A stretch of DNA of 49,789 nucleotides from Halanaerobiaceae bacterium ANBcell28 (GTDB taxonomy: Bacteria > Bacillota > Halanaerobiia > Halanaerobiales > DTU029). This document shows, in pieces, positions 34,177 to 43,979 of the stretch. The first letter of the stretch is position 1. Each line of letters starts with the position of its first letter. The notes under the pieces are model-generated. The model ran no database searches. It was not told the DNA's origin and was given only the letters and a program-made list of their open reading frames with translations. A program made the position numbers and the translations under genes. The stretch is from NCBI GenBank assembly GCA_037623315.1, contig JBBJJH010000026.1, forward strand, positions 1 through 49,789, written 5' to 3'.

Positions 34177-37100
34177 ATGGGTTCAAATATTAAAAGAATT
34201 TTTGTAGAAAAAAGGCAGGGTTTTGATACTGAAGCAGAATTTTTGTATAAGGAATTAAAAGATTTTTTAGGAATTAATAATCTTGAAGAATTGAGGATTA
34301 TTCATCGTTATGATATTGAAGGTATATCTGATGAAGAATATCAACAGTCAAGAAAAACTATATTTGCTGAACCGCCAGTGGACAATCTTTATGATGAGGA
34401 CTTTGAAATTTCTGAGGAATATAGAATGGTTCCTATAGAGTATTTACCTGGACAATATGATCAAAGGGCTGATTCAGCGGCTCAATGTGTACAATTATTA
34501 ACACAGGGAGAAAAACCTGAAATACGCTGTGCAAAATTAATTTTATTGGCAGGTAATCTCTCAGATAAAGATTATGCTGTAATTAAGGATTATTGTATCA
34601 ACCCATTAGAAAGTCAGGAGGCTTCACTTGAAAAGCCAGATACTCTTAAGATGGAAATTGAATATCCTGAAAAGGTAAAAAATCTTGAAAACTTTATCTC
34701 TATGAGCGAAAGTCAATTAAATGAACTTTATAAAGATTTAGGATTGGCCATGTCATTTGATGATCTTGAATTTATACAGAATTATTTCAGTAAAGAAGAT
34801 AGGGATCCAAGTATTACCGAAATCAGAGTGCTTGACACCTATTGGTCAGACCATTGTCGCCACACCACTTTCTTAACTGAGATTAAAGATATAGAATTCA
34901 AAGATGGATATTATACCCCTGCAATTAAAAGAGCTTATCAAAAATATATAGAAACAAGAGAGGAAATATATAAAGACCGTGAAAAACCTATTTGTTTAAT
35001 GGATATTGCAGTAATAGGTATGAAAGAGATGAAAAAACGTGGTCTCCTAAATGACCTTGATCAATCTGAAGAAATAAATGCTTGCAGTATAAAAATAAAA
35101 GTTGATATAGATGGTAATGAAGAAGACTGGTTGTTAATGTTTAAAAATGAAACCCATAATCACCCAACAGAAATAGAACCTTTTGGTGGAGCAGCCACCT
35201 GTCTAGGAGGAGCGATACGGGATCCTCTTTCCGGTAGATCCTATGTTTATCAAGCGATGAGAGTTACAGGTAGTGGCGATCCTCGCACTCCTGTTTCTGA
35301 AACGATGGAAGGTAAATTACCACAAAGAAAAATTACTACTGGAGCTGCTCAAGGTTATAGTTCTTATGGAAATCAAATTGGACTGGCTACTGGTAAGGTA
35401 AGAGAATTTTACAATGAAAATTTTGTAGCTAAGAGGATGGAAATAGGTGCAGTATTAGGGGCAGCCCCTGCGGAGAACGTAGTTAGAGAAAGACCCGCCG
35501 AGGGAGATCTTATAATTCTTCTTGGTGGTAGAACCGGTCGTGATGGTTGTGGTGGGGCTACAGGTTCTTCTAAAGAGCATACAGAAGACTCATTATATAG
35601 CTGTGGTGCTGAAGTACAGAAGGGTAACCCTCCTACGGAACGTAAATTGCAGCGCTTGTTTAGAAATCCTGCTGCCAGTAAATTAATTAAAAGATGTAAT
35701 GATTTTGGAGCAGGTGGAGTTTCAGTAGCTATTGGTGAATTGGCTGATAGTCTTGATATTAATTTAGATGTTGTTCCTAAAAAATATGAAGGTCTTGATG
35801 GAACAGAATTAGCTATCTCCGAATCTCAAGAAAGAATGGCTGTAGTCTTAAATAAAGATGATGTTGATAAATTTATTGCTTTAGCCGAAAAAGAAAATCT
35901 TGAAGCAACTACTGTTGCTAAGGTTACAGATACAGGTCGTTTACGCATGTATTGGCAGGGAGATGCAATTGTTGATATTAGCCGTGATTTTTTAGAAAGT
36001 AATGGAGCCAGCCAAAGTAGTGAAGTTACTGTAGTACCACCAGAAGAAGATAATTATTTAGAGAAATTACCAGCTAGAATTGAAAAGAGATCTGACTTGA
36101 AAGAAGCCTGGTTGACAAATCTTCAGGATTTGAATGTTTGTAGTCAAAAGGGATTGGTAGAACGCTTTGATAGTACTATTGGAGCAGGAACTGTATTCTT
36201 ACCTTATGGTGGTAAAAGTCAGATGACACCTATGGATGGTATGGTTGCTAAAATTCCTGTATTAGAGGGTGAAACTTCTACCGCTTCTATTATGACTTAT
36301 GGCTACAATCCTGATCTGGCATTGTGGAGTCCCTTTCATGCTGCTGCATATGCTGTCCTTGATTCTGTAGCTAAAGTAGTAGCTTTAGGTGGAGATTATA
36401 GAAAAACACGCTTGACTTTCCAGGAATACTTTGAAAAACTTGGTGAAGATAGGGAAAGATGGGGAAAACCTTTTAGCGCCTTGTTAGGAGCCTATCTAGT
36501 ACAGACTGAACTTGGTATCCCAGCTATTGGTGGAAAAGATAGTATGTCTGGTACTTTTGAAGATATGGATGTTCCTCCAACACTTGTGTCCTTTGCTGTT
36601 AATACTGTTAAGGCAGAGAAAAGTATCTCTCCGGAGTTCAAAGAAGCAGGAAATCAACTTGTCTGGGTTAAAATTAAAAAAGACCAATATGGATTACCTC
36701 TTTTTGAAGATTTAAAAGCTAAATATTCGATTATCCATGATATGATTAATAAGGGACAAGTAAAAGCAGCTTCAACTGTAGGAGAAGGTGGAATTGCTGC
36801 TACTGTTAGTAAAATGTCTTTTGGAAATGCTATTGGTCTATTTTTTACAGATGAACTGTCTAATGAAGATCTATTTTTGCCAGAATTAGCTTCTATTGTA
36901 CTGGAGATTAGTGATGCTGCTGATTTAACTATTATAGAAGATGCTATTGTATTAGGGAAAACCATAAAAGAAGAAAAAATTAAAATAAATAATATAGAGC
37001 TAGATATTACTGAAGCTTTAAAGGCATGGCAAGAGCCTTTAGAGGATGTCTTCCCAACTAAAGTAGAGTATTCTAAAGAAAATCCAGAAATTGAATTATA

Positions 37101-37938
37101 TACAAAAAGAAATACTCAAAAAGCTAAAATTAAAATTGCAAAACCACGGGTTTTCATACCTGCTTTCCCTGGGACAAATTGTGAATATGATTCTGCCAGG
37201 AAGTTTGAAAAGGCTGGTGCAATAGTAGAAGATTTTGTCTTTAAAAATCTTAATCCCCAGATGGTTGAAGATTCTGTAGAGACTATGGTTAGAAAAATTG
37301 ATAATTCACAAATTATCATGATACCAGGTGGCTTTAGTGCTGGTGATGAGCCTGAAGGTTCTGGTAAATTTATTGCAACAGTTTTCAGAAATCCAGCTAT
37401 AAAAGCTGCTGTTATGAGACTTCTTAATGAACGCGATGGTTTAATGCTAGGTATTTGTAATGGCTTCCAGGCTTTGATCAAACTTGGCTTATTACCATAT
37501 GGTGAGATCAAGGAAATTGATGACAATTCACCTACATTGACCTTTAATACAATTGGGCGACATGTTTCTTCTATGGTAAGAACAAAGGTTGTTTCTACAC
37601 TTTCCCCATGGTTGTCTAATGTGGAAACTAGTGCAGAGCATATGATAGCTGTATCTCATGGTGAGGGAAGATTTGTTGCGAATGATAGAGTAGTTAAAGA
37701 CTTAGTAGCAAATGGTCAGATTGCTACTCAATATGTAGATAATAACGGACAGGCTAGTTATGATATAAAATACAATCCTAATGGTTCAGTTATGGCTATA
37801 GAAGGTATTACTAGTAAAGATGGTAGGATTTTTGGTAAAATGGGTCATTCTGAACGTATAGGAGAGAATATAGCTAAAAATATTCCAGGAGATAAGGATC
37901 AAAAGTTATTTGAAGCTGGAGTAGAGTATTACAGTTAA
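34177..37938 (+). CDS. purL: Phosphoribosylformylglycinamidine synthase, single-chain
   Basis: Fourth step of purine synthesis: converts FGAR, glutamine and ATP to FGAM. The single chain of 1253 residues joins the N-terminal PurS-like domain, the two PurM-like synthetase halves and the glutaminase. Motifs: TYWSDHCRHTTFLTEI, FKNETHNHPTEIEPFGGAATCLGGAIRDPLSGRS, GGRTGRDGCGGATGSSKEH, PAIGGKDSMSGTFED, and the glutaminase nucleophile in LGICNGFQALIKLG (Cys1094) with AVSHGEGRF. This long form is found in proteobacteria and many clostridia rather than the split PurS/L/Q of Bacillus. ATG 34177 follows AAGGGTGG. No other pur gene adjoins it. Confidence 0.96.
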   Translation: MGSNIKRIFVEKRQGFDTEAEFLYKELKDFLGINNLEELRIIHRYDIEGISDEEYQQSRKTIFAEPPVDNLYDEDFEISEEYRMVPIEYLPGQYDQRADSAAQCVQLLTQGEKPEIRCAKLILLAGNLSDKDYAVIKDYCINPLESQEASLEKPDTLKMEIEYPEKVKNLENFISMSESQLNELYKDLGLAMSFDDLEFIQNYFSKEDRDPSITEIRVLDTYWSDHCRHTTFLTEIKDIEFKDGYYTPAIKRAYQKYIETREEIYKDREKPICLMDIAVIGMKEMKKRGLLNDLDQSEEINACSIKIKVDIDGNEEDWLLMFKNETHNHPTEIEPFGGAATCLGGAIRDPLSGRSYVYQAMRVTGSGDPRTPVSETMEGKLPQRKITTGAAQGYSSYGNQIGLATGKVREFYNENFVAKRMEIGAVLGAAPAENVVRERPAEGDLIILLGGRTGRDGCGGATGSSKEHTEDSLYSCGAEVQKGNPPTERKLQRLFRNPAASKLIKRCNDFGAGGVSVAIGELADSLDINLDVVPKKYEGLDGTELAISESQERMAVVLNKDDVDKFIALAEKENLEATTVAKVTDTGRLRMYWQGDAIVDISRDFLESNGASQSSEVTVVPPEEDNYLEKLPARIEKRSDLKEAWLTNLQDLNVCSQKGLVERFDSTIGAGTVFLPYGGKSQMTPMDGMVAKIPVLEGETSTASIMTYGYNPDLALWSPFHAAAYAVLDSVAKVVALGGDYRKTRLTFQEYFEKLGEDRERWGKPFSALLGAYLVQTELGIPAIGGKDSMSGTFEDMDVPPTLVSFAVNTVKAEKSISPEFKEAGNQLVWVKIKKDQYGLPLFEDLKAKYSIIHDMINKGQVKAASTVGEGGIAATVSKMSFGNAIGLFFTDELSNEDLFLPELASIVLEISDAADLTIIEDAIVLGKTIKEEKIKINNIELDITEALKAWQEPLEDVFPTKVEYSKENPEIELYTKRNTQKAKIKIAKPRVFIPAFPGTNCEYDSARKFEKAGAIVEDFVFKNLNPQMVEDSVETMVRKIDNSQIIMIPGGFSAGDEPEGSGKFIATVFRNPAIKAAVMRLLNERDGLMLGICNGFQALIKLGLLPYGEIKEIDDNSPTLTFNTIGRHVSSMVRTKVVSTLSPWLSNVETSAEHMIAVSHGEGRFVANDRVVKDLVANGQIATQYVDNNGQASYDIKYNPNGSVMAIEGITSKDGRIFGKMGHSERIGENIAKNIPGDKDQKLFEAGVEYYS

Positions 37939-37985
37939 AATTCTTATAGAAATATATATTAAATATTTTAACAAAAGAAATAAAT

Positions 37986-38020
37986 AAAGGGCATCTATTA
38001 TTTCAAGGTGCCCTTTATTA
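37986..38020 (+). terminator. Intrinsic terminator after purL
   Basis: AAAGGGCA and TGCCCTTT form a perfect eight-base stem with a 15-base loop, then ATTAAT. Confidence 0.75.
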
Positions 38021-38223
38021 ATACATAATGGTGAGCTTCAAATAATCGAAAAATAAGATCCTGTTTGCTATAGAAAAATTAGAATATAATAAATCTAGTT
38101 ATATTTGTAAAAGATATAATTAAGAGTCTTATAATTGAGTTTAAATTTTATTTGTTAAATAAAGGTCTTTTACAGCTTTTGTCGAAGTTATTAACTAAAG
38201 ATAAATGGAGAGGTAGATATATA

Positions 38224-38649
38224 ATGGGTAAAAATTATATTTATCAATGTAAGGAATGTTCAGAAAAATATGAGACTTCAGGCCCTTGGGCTTTTTATTG
38301 GGATAAAAATGGAACTAGGATTCCCTATGGTTACCCAGGACCTTACAGTAAAAAAGCTGAATTAAATGGGATAGATGGTACATTTGCGGACCTTTTATGC
38401 TTAAAATGTGGTCGTGAAGTTAATGTTATATTAGATCAATATAATGAACCTATGAAAAAACTTTCTTTAGGATTAATGCTCTTTTTAGGTAGAAATAAAA
38501 AAGATGAAGAAAAGAATAGGTGTCCATATTGTAAAAGTGAAGATTTATTTTTATCATTTACAAAAGATGAAAGTAAAGATGTTAGTTGTCCCAAATGTCA
38601 TCAGGGTTCACTTAAGATAAGGGATCAATGGTATCCAGGCGAAGAATAA
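38224..38649 (+). CDS. Zinc-ribbon protein of unknown function
   Basis: A soluble protein of 141 residues with four CxxC knuckles: CKEC near the N-terminus, CLKC in the middle, then CPYC and CPKC near the C-terminus. These should form two zinc ribbons separated by a basic linker (MKKLSLGLMLFLGRNKKDEE). I do not recognise a family. ATG 38224 is chosen because GGAGAGG precedes it by 11 bases and because it starts just before the first ribbon; the open frame extends to TTG 38152 with no ribosome binding site. The DUF1385 gene follows 40 bases downstream. Confidence 0.75.
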   Translation: MGKNYIYQCKECSEKYETSGPWAFYWDKNGTRIPYGYPGPYSKKAELNGIDGTFADLLCLKCGREVNVILDQYNEPMKKLSLGLMLFLGRNKKDEEKNRCPYCKSEDLFLSFTKDESKDVSCPKCHQGSLKIRDQWYPGEE

Positions 38650-38689
38650 AATAAATCAAAAATTGTTATGGAGTTGAAGTACTTAAGAC

Positions 38690-39442
38690 ATGAGAGATAA
38701 TGAGCATAAGAAAAATGATAATAATCAAAAAGAAAAAATAGGTGGTAGGGCATATAGTAATGGAGTAAGATTGATCAGTAATTCTTATACAGTAAAAGCT
38801 TATTATGAACAAAATAAATTAAGAATTAGGGTAAATAAGTTAAAAAAACGAGAATACTCACTAATAAAAAAGATACCTGTTATTAGGGGGATTTTTGCAC
38901 TAATATTAGCTGTTAAGATGTTTTTAAAAGAGGGAATAAATAATCCTAAAAAGTATTGGATAATATTTTTAATTATTTTTCTTGAATTACTTTATTGGTT
39001 TTTACCATCTACTACAGGTATAGAGATAAACAATATTATATTATTTCTTTATATTGCTATACCAATTTTACTCTTAATAAAGTTTAGGAAGTTAATAGTT
39101 GAGACACTTAAGTATCATGGCGCCGAACATAAAACTGTTAATTATTATGAAAATGGTTGTAAAGGAGATATAGCTTCTTATTCGAGATTACATAAAAGAT
39201 GTGGAAGTAATATAGTATTTTACTATTTGTTGATAAGTGTTATTATGGGTTTTATTTTAAATACTCATTATTTATTCTTAGAAGTCTTCTATTTAGGAAT
39301 GGCATATGAAGCTATTAGATATACACCTGATAGACTTTTGTTTTTACCCTATATTTTTCAAAAAATAGTAAGTAAAGAACCTGACGAAGAACATATTATG
39401 GCTGCTAAAGTAGCTTTAGATGTATTAATAGATAGAAGATAA
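38690..39442 (+). CDS. DUF1385 family membrane protein (YqhQ-like)
   Basis: A membrane protein of 250 residues. It has the DUF1385 landmarks: an N-terminal IGGRAYSNGVRL strand (usually GGQAVxEGVMMR), a PVIRGIFAL segment, two central helices (about 93-112 and 115-133), then the diagnostic LKYHGAEHKTVNYYENGC and SRLHKRCGSNIVF, followed by two more helices. The conserved HGAEHKT and RCG motifs suggest a catalytic or metal site facing the cytoplasm, but no function is established. The Shine-Dalgarno sequence (GGAG near 38670) is distant and weak, so translation may depend on the upstream zinc-ribbon gene. Confidence 0.85.
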   Translation: MRDNEHKKNDNNQKEKIGGRAYSNGVRLISNSYTVKAYYEQNKLRIRVNKLKKREYSLIKKIPVIRGIFALILAVKMFLKEGINNPKKYWIIFLIIFLELLYWFLPSTTGIEINNIILFLYIAIPILLLIKFRKLIVETLKYHGAEHKTVNYYENGCKGDIASYSRLHKRCGSNIVFYYLLISVIMGFILNTHYLFLEVFYLGMAYEAIRYTPDRLLFLPYIFQKIVSKEPDEEHIMAAKVALDVLIDRR

Positions 39443-39500
39443 GAAAAATTAAAATAATATATTTTTTAATATATTTAATTAAATCAAGAGGTGATAATTT

Positions 39501-41861
39501 ATGAAGTATGGTTATTTTGACAATGAGAACAAGGAGTATGTTATTACAAAGGCGGATACGCCGATGTCCTGGATCAATTATCTAGGTACACCTGAATATG
39601 GAGCTTTAATATCAAATAATGCTAGTGGTTATTCCTTTTATAAGTCACCGGCATCTCAAAGACTATTAAGGTTCCGTTTTAATAGTATCCCTATGGATAG
39701 ACCTGGTCGTTATATCTATATTAGGGATGATCAGAGTGGTGACTATTGGTCTGCTAGTTGGCAACCGGTGGGAAAAGATTTTGATGAGTACAAAAATGAG
39801 TGTAGGCATGGTCTTGGATATACCAAATTTATTTCCGAATATGCTGGAATCAAAAGCGATTATAGGGTCTTTGTACCTCTAGATGAGCCAATTGAGTTAT
39901 GGGAAATAGAGCTTGAAAACAATTCTGATGAAGTCAGAGAATTGTCAATATTCCCTTATGCAGAATGGTGTTTTTATAATATTGATCAGGATTTGAAAAA
40001 CTTTCAATATATTTTATACACCTGTAGAATGGATTGTGTTGATGATATTATAGATTACACTATACTATTTGCTGGTGGTGAAGAACCAAAAGCTTTTATG
40101 GCATCTACTTTAGCGGTTTCGTCATTTGATACTGATAGAGATGAGTTTATAGGTAATTATCACCATGAAGGAAATCCTGTAGCAGTAGAAAATGGTGAGT
40201 GTTTTAATTCTATCGCCAAAGGTGGAAATCCTTGTGCGGTTTTACAAAACAAAATAAAGTTAAATCCTGGTGAAAAGAAAAAAGCAGTATTTATTGTAGG
40301 TATTGGAGATGCTGCAGTTGAAGGTAAGAAATATAGAGAAAAATACAGTTCTCAGGAAGCACTAGATAAAGAATTTAAAAGAGTACAAGAATATTGGAAT
40401 AATAGAATAAATTATTATGGATGTGAAACCCCATCTGAAGAAGTAAATACTATGGTCAATATCTGGAACCAGTATCAATGTCATATGACTTTTAATTGGT
40501 CTCGTTCTGCTTCCTTTAATGAAGCAGGTGGGCGTGATGGTATGGGCTTTAGGGATTCCAATCAAGATACTCTAGGAGTTGTACATGCTATACCTGATGA
40601 AGTCAAGGCTAAATTAATTGACTTATTAAAGGCACAGTTAAGTGAAGGATATGCTCTTCATGGAATTCAACCTTTAAACTGGAGTCAAGGTGAGCACAAT
40701 ATTGTTCCAGAAGAAAATATATTCTCAGATGACCATCTCTGGTTACTATTATCAGTATCTGCTTACTTGAGAGAAACTGGAGATATGGATTTTCTTGATG
40801 AAATTGTACCATATGCTGATAAAGGAGAAGAGACTGTGTATAATCATTTGAAGGCAGCACTGGAATTCTCCTGGAATCATAAAGGACCTAATGGCTTCTT
40901 ATATGGTATGTCTGCTGACTGGAATGATTGTATTAATCTTAAAGGAGAAGGAGAAAGTATCTGGTCAACTTTCTTATATTATCGTGCTATTGAAGACTTT
41001 TTAACTATTGCTGAAAGAATAAGTGCGAAAGATGATATAAATCATTTTACAGAATATGCAAAAATTCTTAAAGACACTCTCACAGAAAAGGCATGGGATG
41101 GTGACTGGTTTATTCGAGCTTATCTGGACAGTGGAAGAAAACTTGGTTCTAAAGAAAGTGAACAATCTAAAATATTCTTAAACACTCAAAGTTGGGCTGT
41201 TTTCTCAGGTGCATACAATGATGATAAGGCAGTAAAGGCTATGGATAGTGTTGGCGAAATGCTGGCAACTGAGCATGGAATTGTTCTTAATTATCCTGCT
41301 TTTACAAAGTTTGATGAAGAAGTAGGGGCTATTACATCATTCCCTAAAAGCTTGAAAGAAAATGCAGGTATCTTCTGTCATGCTAACACCTGGGCAATTA
41401 TTGCTGAAACTATGTTAGGAAGAGGAGATAAGGCCTTTGAATATTACATGGCATATCTACCTGCCAGACATAATGATACAGCTGATGAGTACACAATGGA
41501 GCCTTATGTTTATAGTCAGTTTATAACTGGTAAAGAACATCCATATAAGTTTGGTAGGGCTCGTAATTCCTGGTTAACTGGAACAGCTGCCTGGAGTTTT
41601 GTAGCTATTTCACAGTATATACTTGGTGTACGTGCTGATTATGATGGTTTGATTATAGATCCAGTTATTCCACATGATTGGGATTCTTACTCTGTTTATC
41701 GTGCATATAGAGGTAAAGATTTCAATATTGAAGTGAAGAATCCAGACAATGTTAGTGCTGGAATTAAAGAATTAAGAGTAAACGGTGAATTAATTGAAGG
41801 CAATAAAATTCCATTAGAAAAAATGAAAGAAAAAAATAAAGTTGAATTAATAATGGGCTAA
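39501..41861 (+). CDS. GH94 phosphorylase (cellobiose phosphorylase-like)
   Basis: Cytoplasmic inverting phosphorylase of 786 residues; cellobiose-type enzymes release alpha-glucose 1-phosphate and glucose, saving one ATP per bond. Visible GH94 features: a beta-sandwich N-terminal domain with RPGRYIYIRDDQSGDYWSASWQP, the helical barrel with NWSRSASFNEAGGRDGMGFRDSNQD, the general-acid motif ADWNDC (473-476), and VYSQFITGKEHPYKFGRARNSWLTGTAAW. Size and motifs place it near cellobiose and cellobionate phosphorylases; the exact disaccharide cannot be read from sequence. ATG 39501 follows AGAGGTGAT. Single gene with its own terminator. Confidence 0.9.
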   Translation: MKYGYFDNENKEYVITKADTPMSWINYLGTPEYGALISNNASGYSFYKSPASQRLLRFRFNSIPMDRPGRYIYIRDDQSGDYWSASWQPVGKDFDEYKNECRHGLGYTKFISEYAGIKSDYRVFVPLDEPIELWEIELENNSDEVRELSIFPYAEWCFYNIDQDLKNFQYILYTCRMDCVDDIIDYTILFAGGEEPKAFMASTLAVSSFDTDRDEFIGNYHHEGNPVAVENGECFNSIAKGGNPCAVLQNKIKLNPGEKKKAVFIVGIGDAAVEGKKYREKYSSQEALDKEFKRVQEYWNNRINYYGCETPSEEVNTMVNIWNQYQCHMTFNWSRSASFNEAGGRDGMGFRDSNQDTLGVVHAIPDEVKAKLIDLLKAQLSEGYALHGIQPLNWSQGEHNIVPEENIFSDDHLWLLLSVSAYLRETGDMDFLDEIVPYADKGEETVYNHLKAALEFSWNHKGPNGFLYGMSADWNDCINLKGEGESIWSTFLYYRAIEDFLTIAERISAKDDINHFTEYAKILKDTLTEKAWDGDWFIRAYLDSGRKLGSKESEQSKIFLNTQSWAVFSGAYNDDKAVKAMDSVGEMLATEHGIVLNYPAFTKFDEEVGAITSFPKSLKENAGIFCHANTWAIIAETMLGRGDKAFEYYMAYLPARHNDTADEYTMEPYVYSQFITGKEHPYKFGRARNSWLTGTAAWSFVAISQYILGVRADYDGLIIDPVIPHDWDSYSVYRAYRGKDFNIEVKNPDNVSAGIKELRVNGELIEGNKIPLEKMKEKNKVELIMG

Positions 41862-41903
41862 GTCTTCACATATAAATAAAATATATCATATCCTTTATAT
41901 TAT

Positions 41904-41942
41904 AGAAAAGGCGGGTAATTTACCTGTCTTTTCTCTTTTTTA
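41904..41942 (+). terminator. Intrinsic terminator after GH94 gene
   Basis: AGAAAAGGCGGGTAA pairs with TTACCTGTCTTTTCT (with G-U pairs), ending in CTTTTTTAT. Confidence 0.85.
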
Positions 41943-41962
41943 TATAAAAGAAAATATTGCTA

Positions 41963-41992
41963 TTGAGACAAAATAATAGAATCATATATAAT
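41963..41992 (+). promoter_or_regulatory. SigA-type promoter of the LysM hydrolase gene
   Basis: TTGAGA (41963-41968), an 18-base spacer and TATAAT (41987-41992), 73 bases before the start codon. Confidence 0.65.
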
Positions 41993-42065
41993 AGAGTATA
42001 GTATCGGAATCAAAGTTTGTTTTAAAAAATATTTATACTATATGTATAAAAAGGAGGGTAATTAA

Positions 42066-43745
42066 GTGGAACTAAAGAAAAATTATGTTTTTCAAGGACT
42101 TATATTAGTTTTATTATTCGCATTTATATTTATATCTTTTACTAATGTTTCTTTTGCTTCAGAGCTATTGATCAGTAATTCTTTTTCTTTGCAGTCTGAA
42201 ATCTCCAGAATTGCAGAAAGTACCTCTATGACTGAGGTGGAAATTCAAGAATTAATAAGCAATGAAGAATTTAAGATTATCGGTTATCGTGATTTATATA
42301 CCGGGGATTGGAAAACTGGAGAAGGACTTAACAGTTATTTAAGTTCAAGCATGATTTATATAGTGCAAACAGGAGATAGTTTGTATTCAATTGCAATGAG
42401 AAACAATACAAGTGTAACCACTATTAAAGAACTGAATAATTTGGATTCTGATATGATACTAGTTGGACAAGCTTTATTTTTACCAGGAGAACAGGTGACT
42501 TATGTAGTACAGCCTGGAGATAGCTTATATCGTATAGCTTTACGATATAATATATCTGTCGATGACTTGAAAAAGGCTAATAATTTGACAAGAGATATGA
42601 TATATGTAGGTCAGGAGCTTGTGATAATAGGTGTAATTGAAGAAGAAGAAGTAGATAGTGAAATACCAGAAATGGATGATTACCAACGCTATGTTGTAAG
42701 GACTGGAGATACTTTGTATTTAATTGCATTAAGAAATAACACTACTATTGCTGAAATCAAAGAGCTAAACAATCTTAGCTCAGATATGCTAATGCTAGGA
42801 CAGGAATTGTTACTTCCAAAAGTTACTGAAGAAGATAGTGAACTTCCTGATATTGAAGAAATTAAAGAAGAAGCAGCTTTAGTTTATTTTGTTCGTTCAG
42901 GAGATAGCTTGTTTGGAATAGCTAATCGTTTTAACACTACAGTTAATAATATTAGAGAATTAAATGCATTGTCAAATAATTCTCTTTATGTAGGACAGTT
43001 TCTTTATATAACATCAGCAGTTGAAGATAGTGAGTATATGATTTATCGTGTACATGCAGGAGACAGGCTATCTTCTTTAGCAGAATATTTTAGTACTTCT
43101 GTTAGTGATATAAGAAGTTTAAATGATCTAAGTTCTGATAATTTAAGTGTTGGACAGGAATTAGTTATAAAAGTACCTGATTATAGTAATCATAATTATA
43201 ATTTAGTTTTTGATTATCAGGTTGAAGCTGGCCAAAACATCCATACAATTGCCGATAACTTTGATTTATCACCATGGTTATTAAGGTATTATAATGACTT
43301 GGAGCATGATGTCTTGAGAGTAGGGCAAAATCTTGAGATTCCTTTTTCAGTATCAGAAGATCAAATTTCTTACTCCAAATCAATTGATGAAAAAGAGATG
43401 GAATATTTAAGAAGAGCGATTTTTTCTGAAGCTAGAGGAGAACCATTTATAGGTCAGGTGGCTGTTGGGGCAGTTGTTATTAATAGAGTGAGAAGTCCAC
43501 TTTTCCCAGACACAATTGAAGGTATAGTATTTCAACCAAGACAATTTGAAGCTGTAGATGATGGTCAAATTTGGTTAGAACCAAATCAAACATCACGTGT
43601 TGCTGCTGAAGCAGCATTAACAGCTTGGGATCCAACAGGTGGAGCTATTTATTATTACAATCCTAGAACTGCTACTAGTGAATGGATTTTTACTCGTGAA
43701 GTAATTATTGAAATAGGAGAGCATTATTTCGCTATTTCTTTGTAG
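42066..43745 (+). CDS. Secreted cell-wall hydrolase with six LysM repeats and a SleB-type domain
   Basis: A peptidoglycan-binding and cleaving protein of 559 residues. A signal peptide (about 1-36, ending NVSFA) is followed by a short linker, then six LysM modules of about 43 residues from residue 97 to about 425 (openings YIVQTGDSL, YVVQPGDSL, YVVRTGDTL, YFVRSGDSL, YRVHAGDRL, YQVEAGQNI). The last is the most divergent. The C-terminal hydrolase_2 domain (about 440-557) has AIFSEARGEPFIGQVAVGAVVINRV with the catalytic glutamate in SEARGE, as in SleB/CwlJ germination enzymes. GTG 42066 follows AAAGGAGGG. A vegetative role is possible; SleB proper needs only one binding domain. Confidence 0.92.
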   Translation: MELKKNYVFQGLILVLLFAFIFISFTNVSFASELLISNSFSLQSEISRIAESTSMTEVEIQELISNEEFKIIGYRDLYTGDWKTGEGLNSYLSSSMIYIVQTGDSLYSIAMRNNTSVTTIKELNNLDSDMILVGQALFLPGEQVTYVVQPGDSLYRIALRYNISVDDLKKANNLTRDMIYVGQELVIIGVIEEEEVDSEIPEMDDYQRYVVRTGDTLYLIALRNNTTIAEIKELNNLSSDMLMLGQELLLPKVTEEDSELPDIEEIKEEAALVYFVRSGDSLFGIANRFNTTVNNIRELNALSNNSLYVGQFLYITSAVEDSEYMIYRVHAGDRLSSLAEYFSTSVSDIRSLNDLSSDNLSVGQELVIKVPDYSNHNYNLVFDYQVEAGQNIHTIADNFDLSPWLLRYYNDLEHDVLRVGQNLEIPFSVSEDQISYSKSIDEKEMEYLRRAIFSEARGEPFIGQVAVGAVVINRVRSPLFPDTIEGIVFQPRQFEAVDDGQIWLEPNQTSRVAAEAALTAWDPTGGAIYYYNPRTATSEWIFTREVIIEIGEHYFAISL

Positions 43746-43792
43746 GACTTGTGTTAAATAAAGTATAGCTATAATTATAGAGTATGTTTGAA

Positions 43793-43828
43793 AAGGCAGT
43801 ATAATCATTGATTATACTGCCTTCTTTA
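43793..43828 (+). terminator. Intrinsic terminator after LysM hydrolase gene
   Basis: AAGGCAGTATAATCA and TGATTATACTGCCTT form a perfect stem, followed by CTTTAT. Confidence 0.9.
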
Positions 43829-43979
43829 TCTAACGAATTTTAATTTAAGCAAATTTGTAAAATTTATACTATCGTTACAAAAAACTCTATAATAAAATGA
43901 ATAATAAAATTATTTTATAAGTAAATATTAAAGGATGAGTGGAAAAAATAGAAATCAAAAAATTCAAGGGGTGAATTAG

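Noticed and set aside
36654-36965. 103-residue antisense open frame in purL
   Set aside because: Shadow of the purL reading frame; its composition mirrors the antisense of the real protein.
37116-37526. 136-residue open frame on the minus strand inside purL
   Set aside because: It lies wholly within the firmly identified purL gene, in an antisense frame, with no ribosome binding site and no family resemblance.
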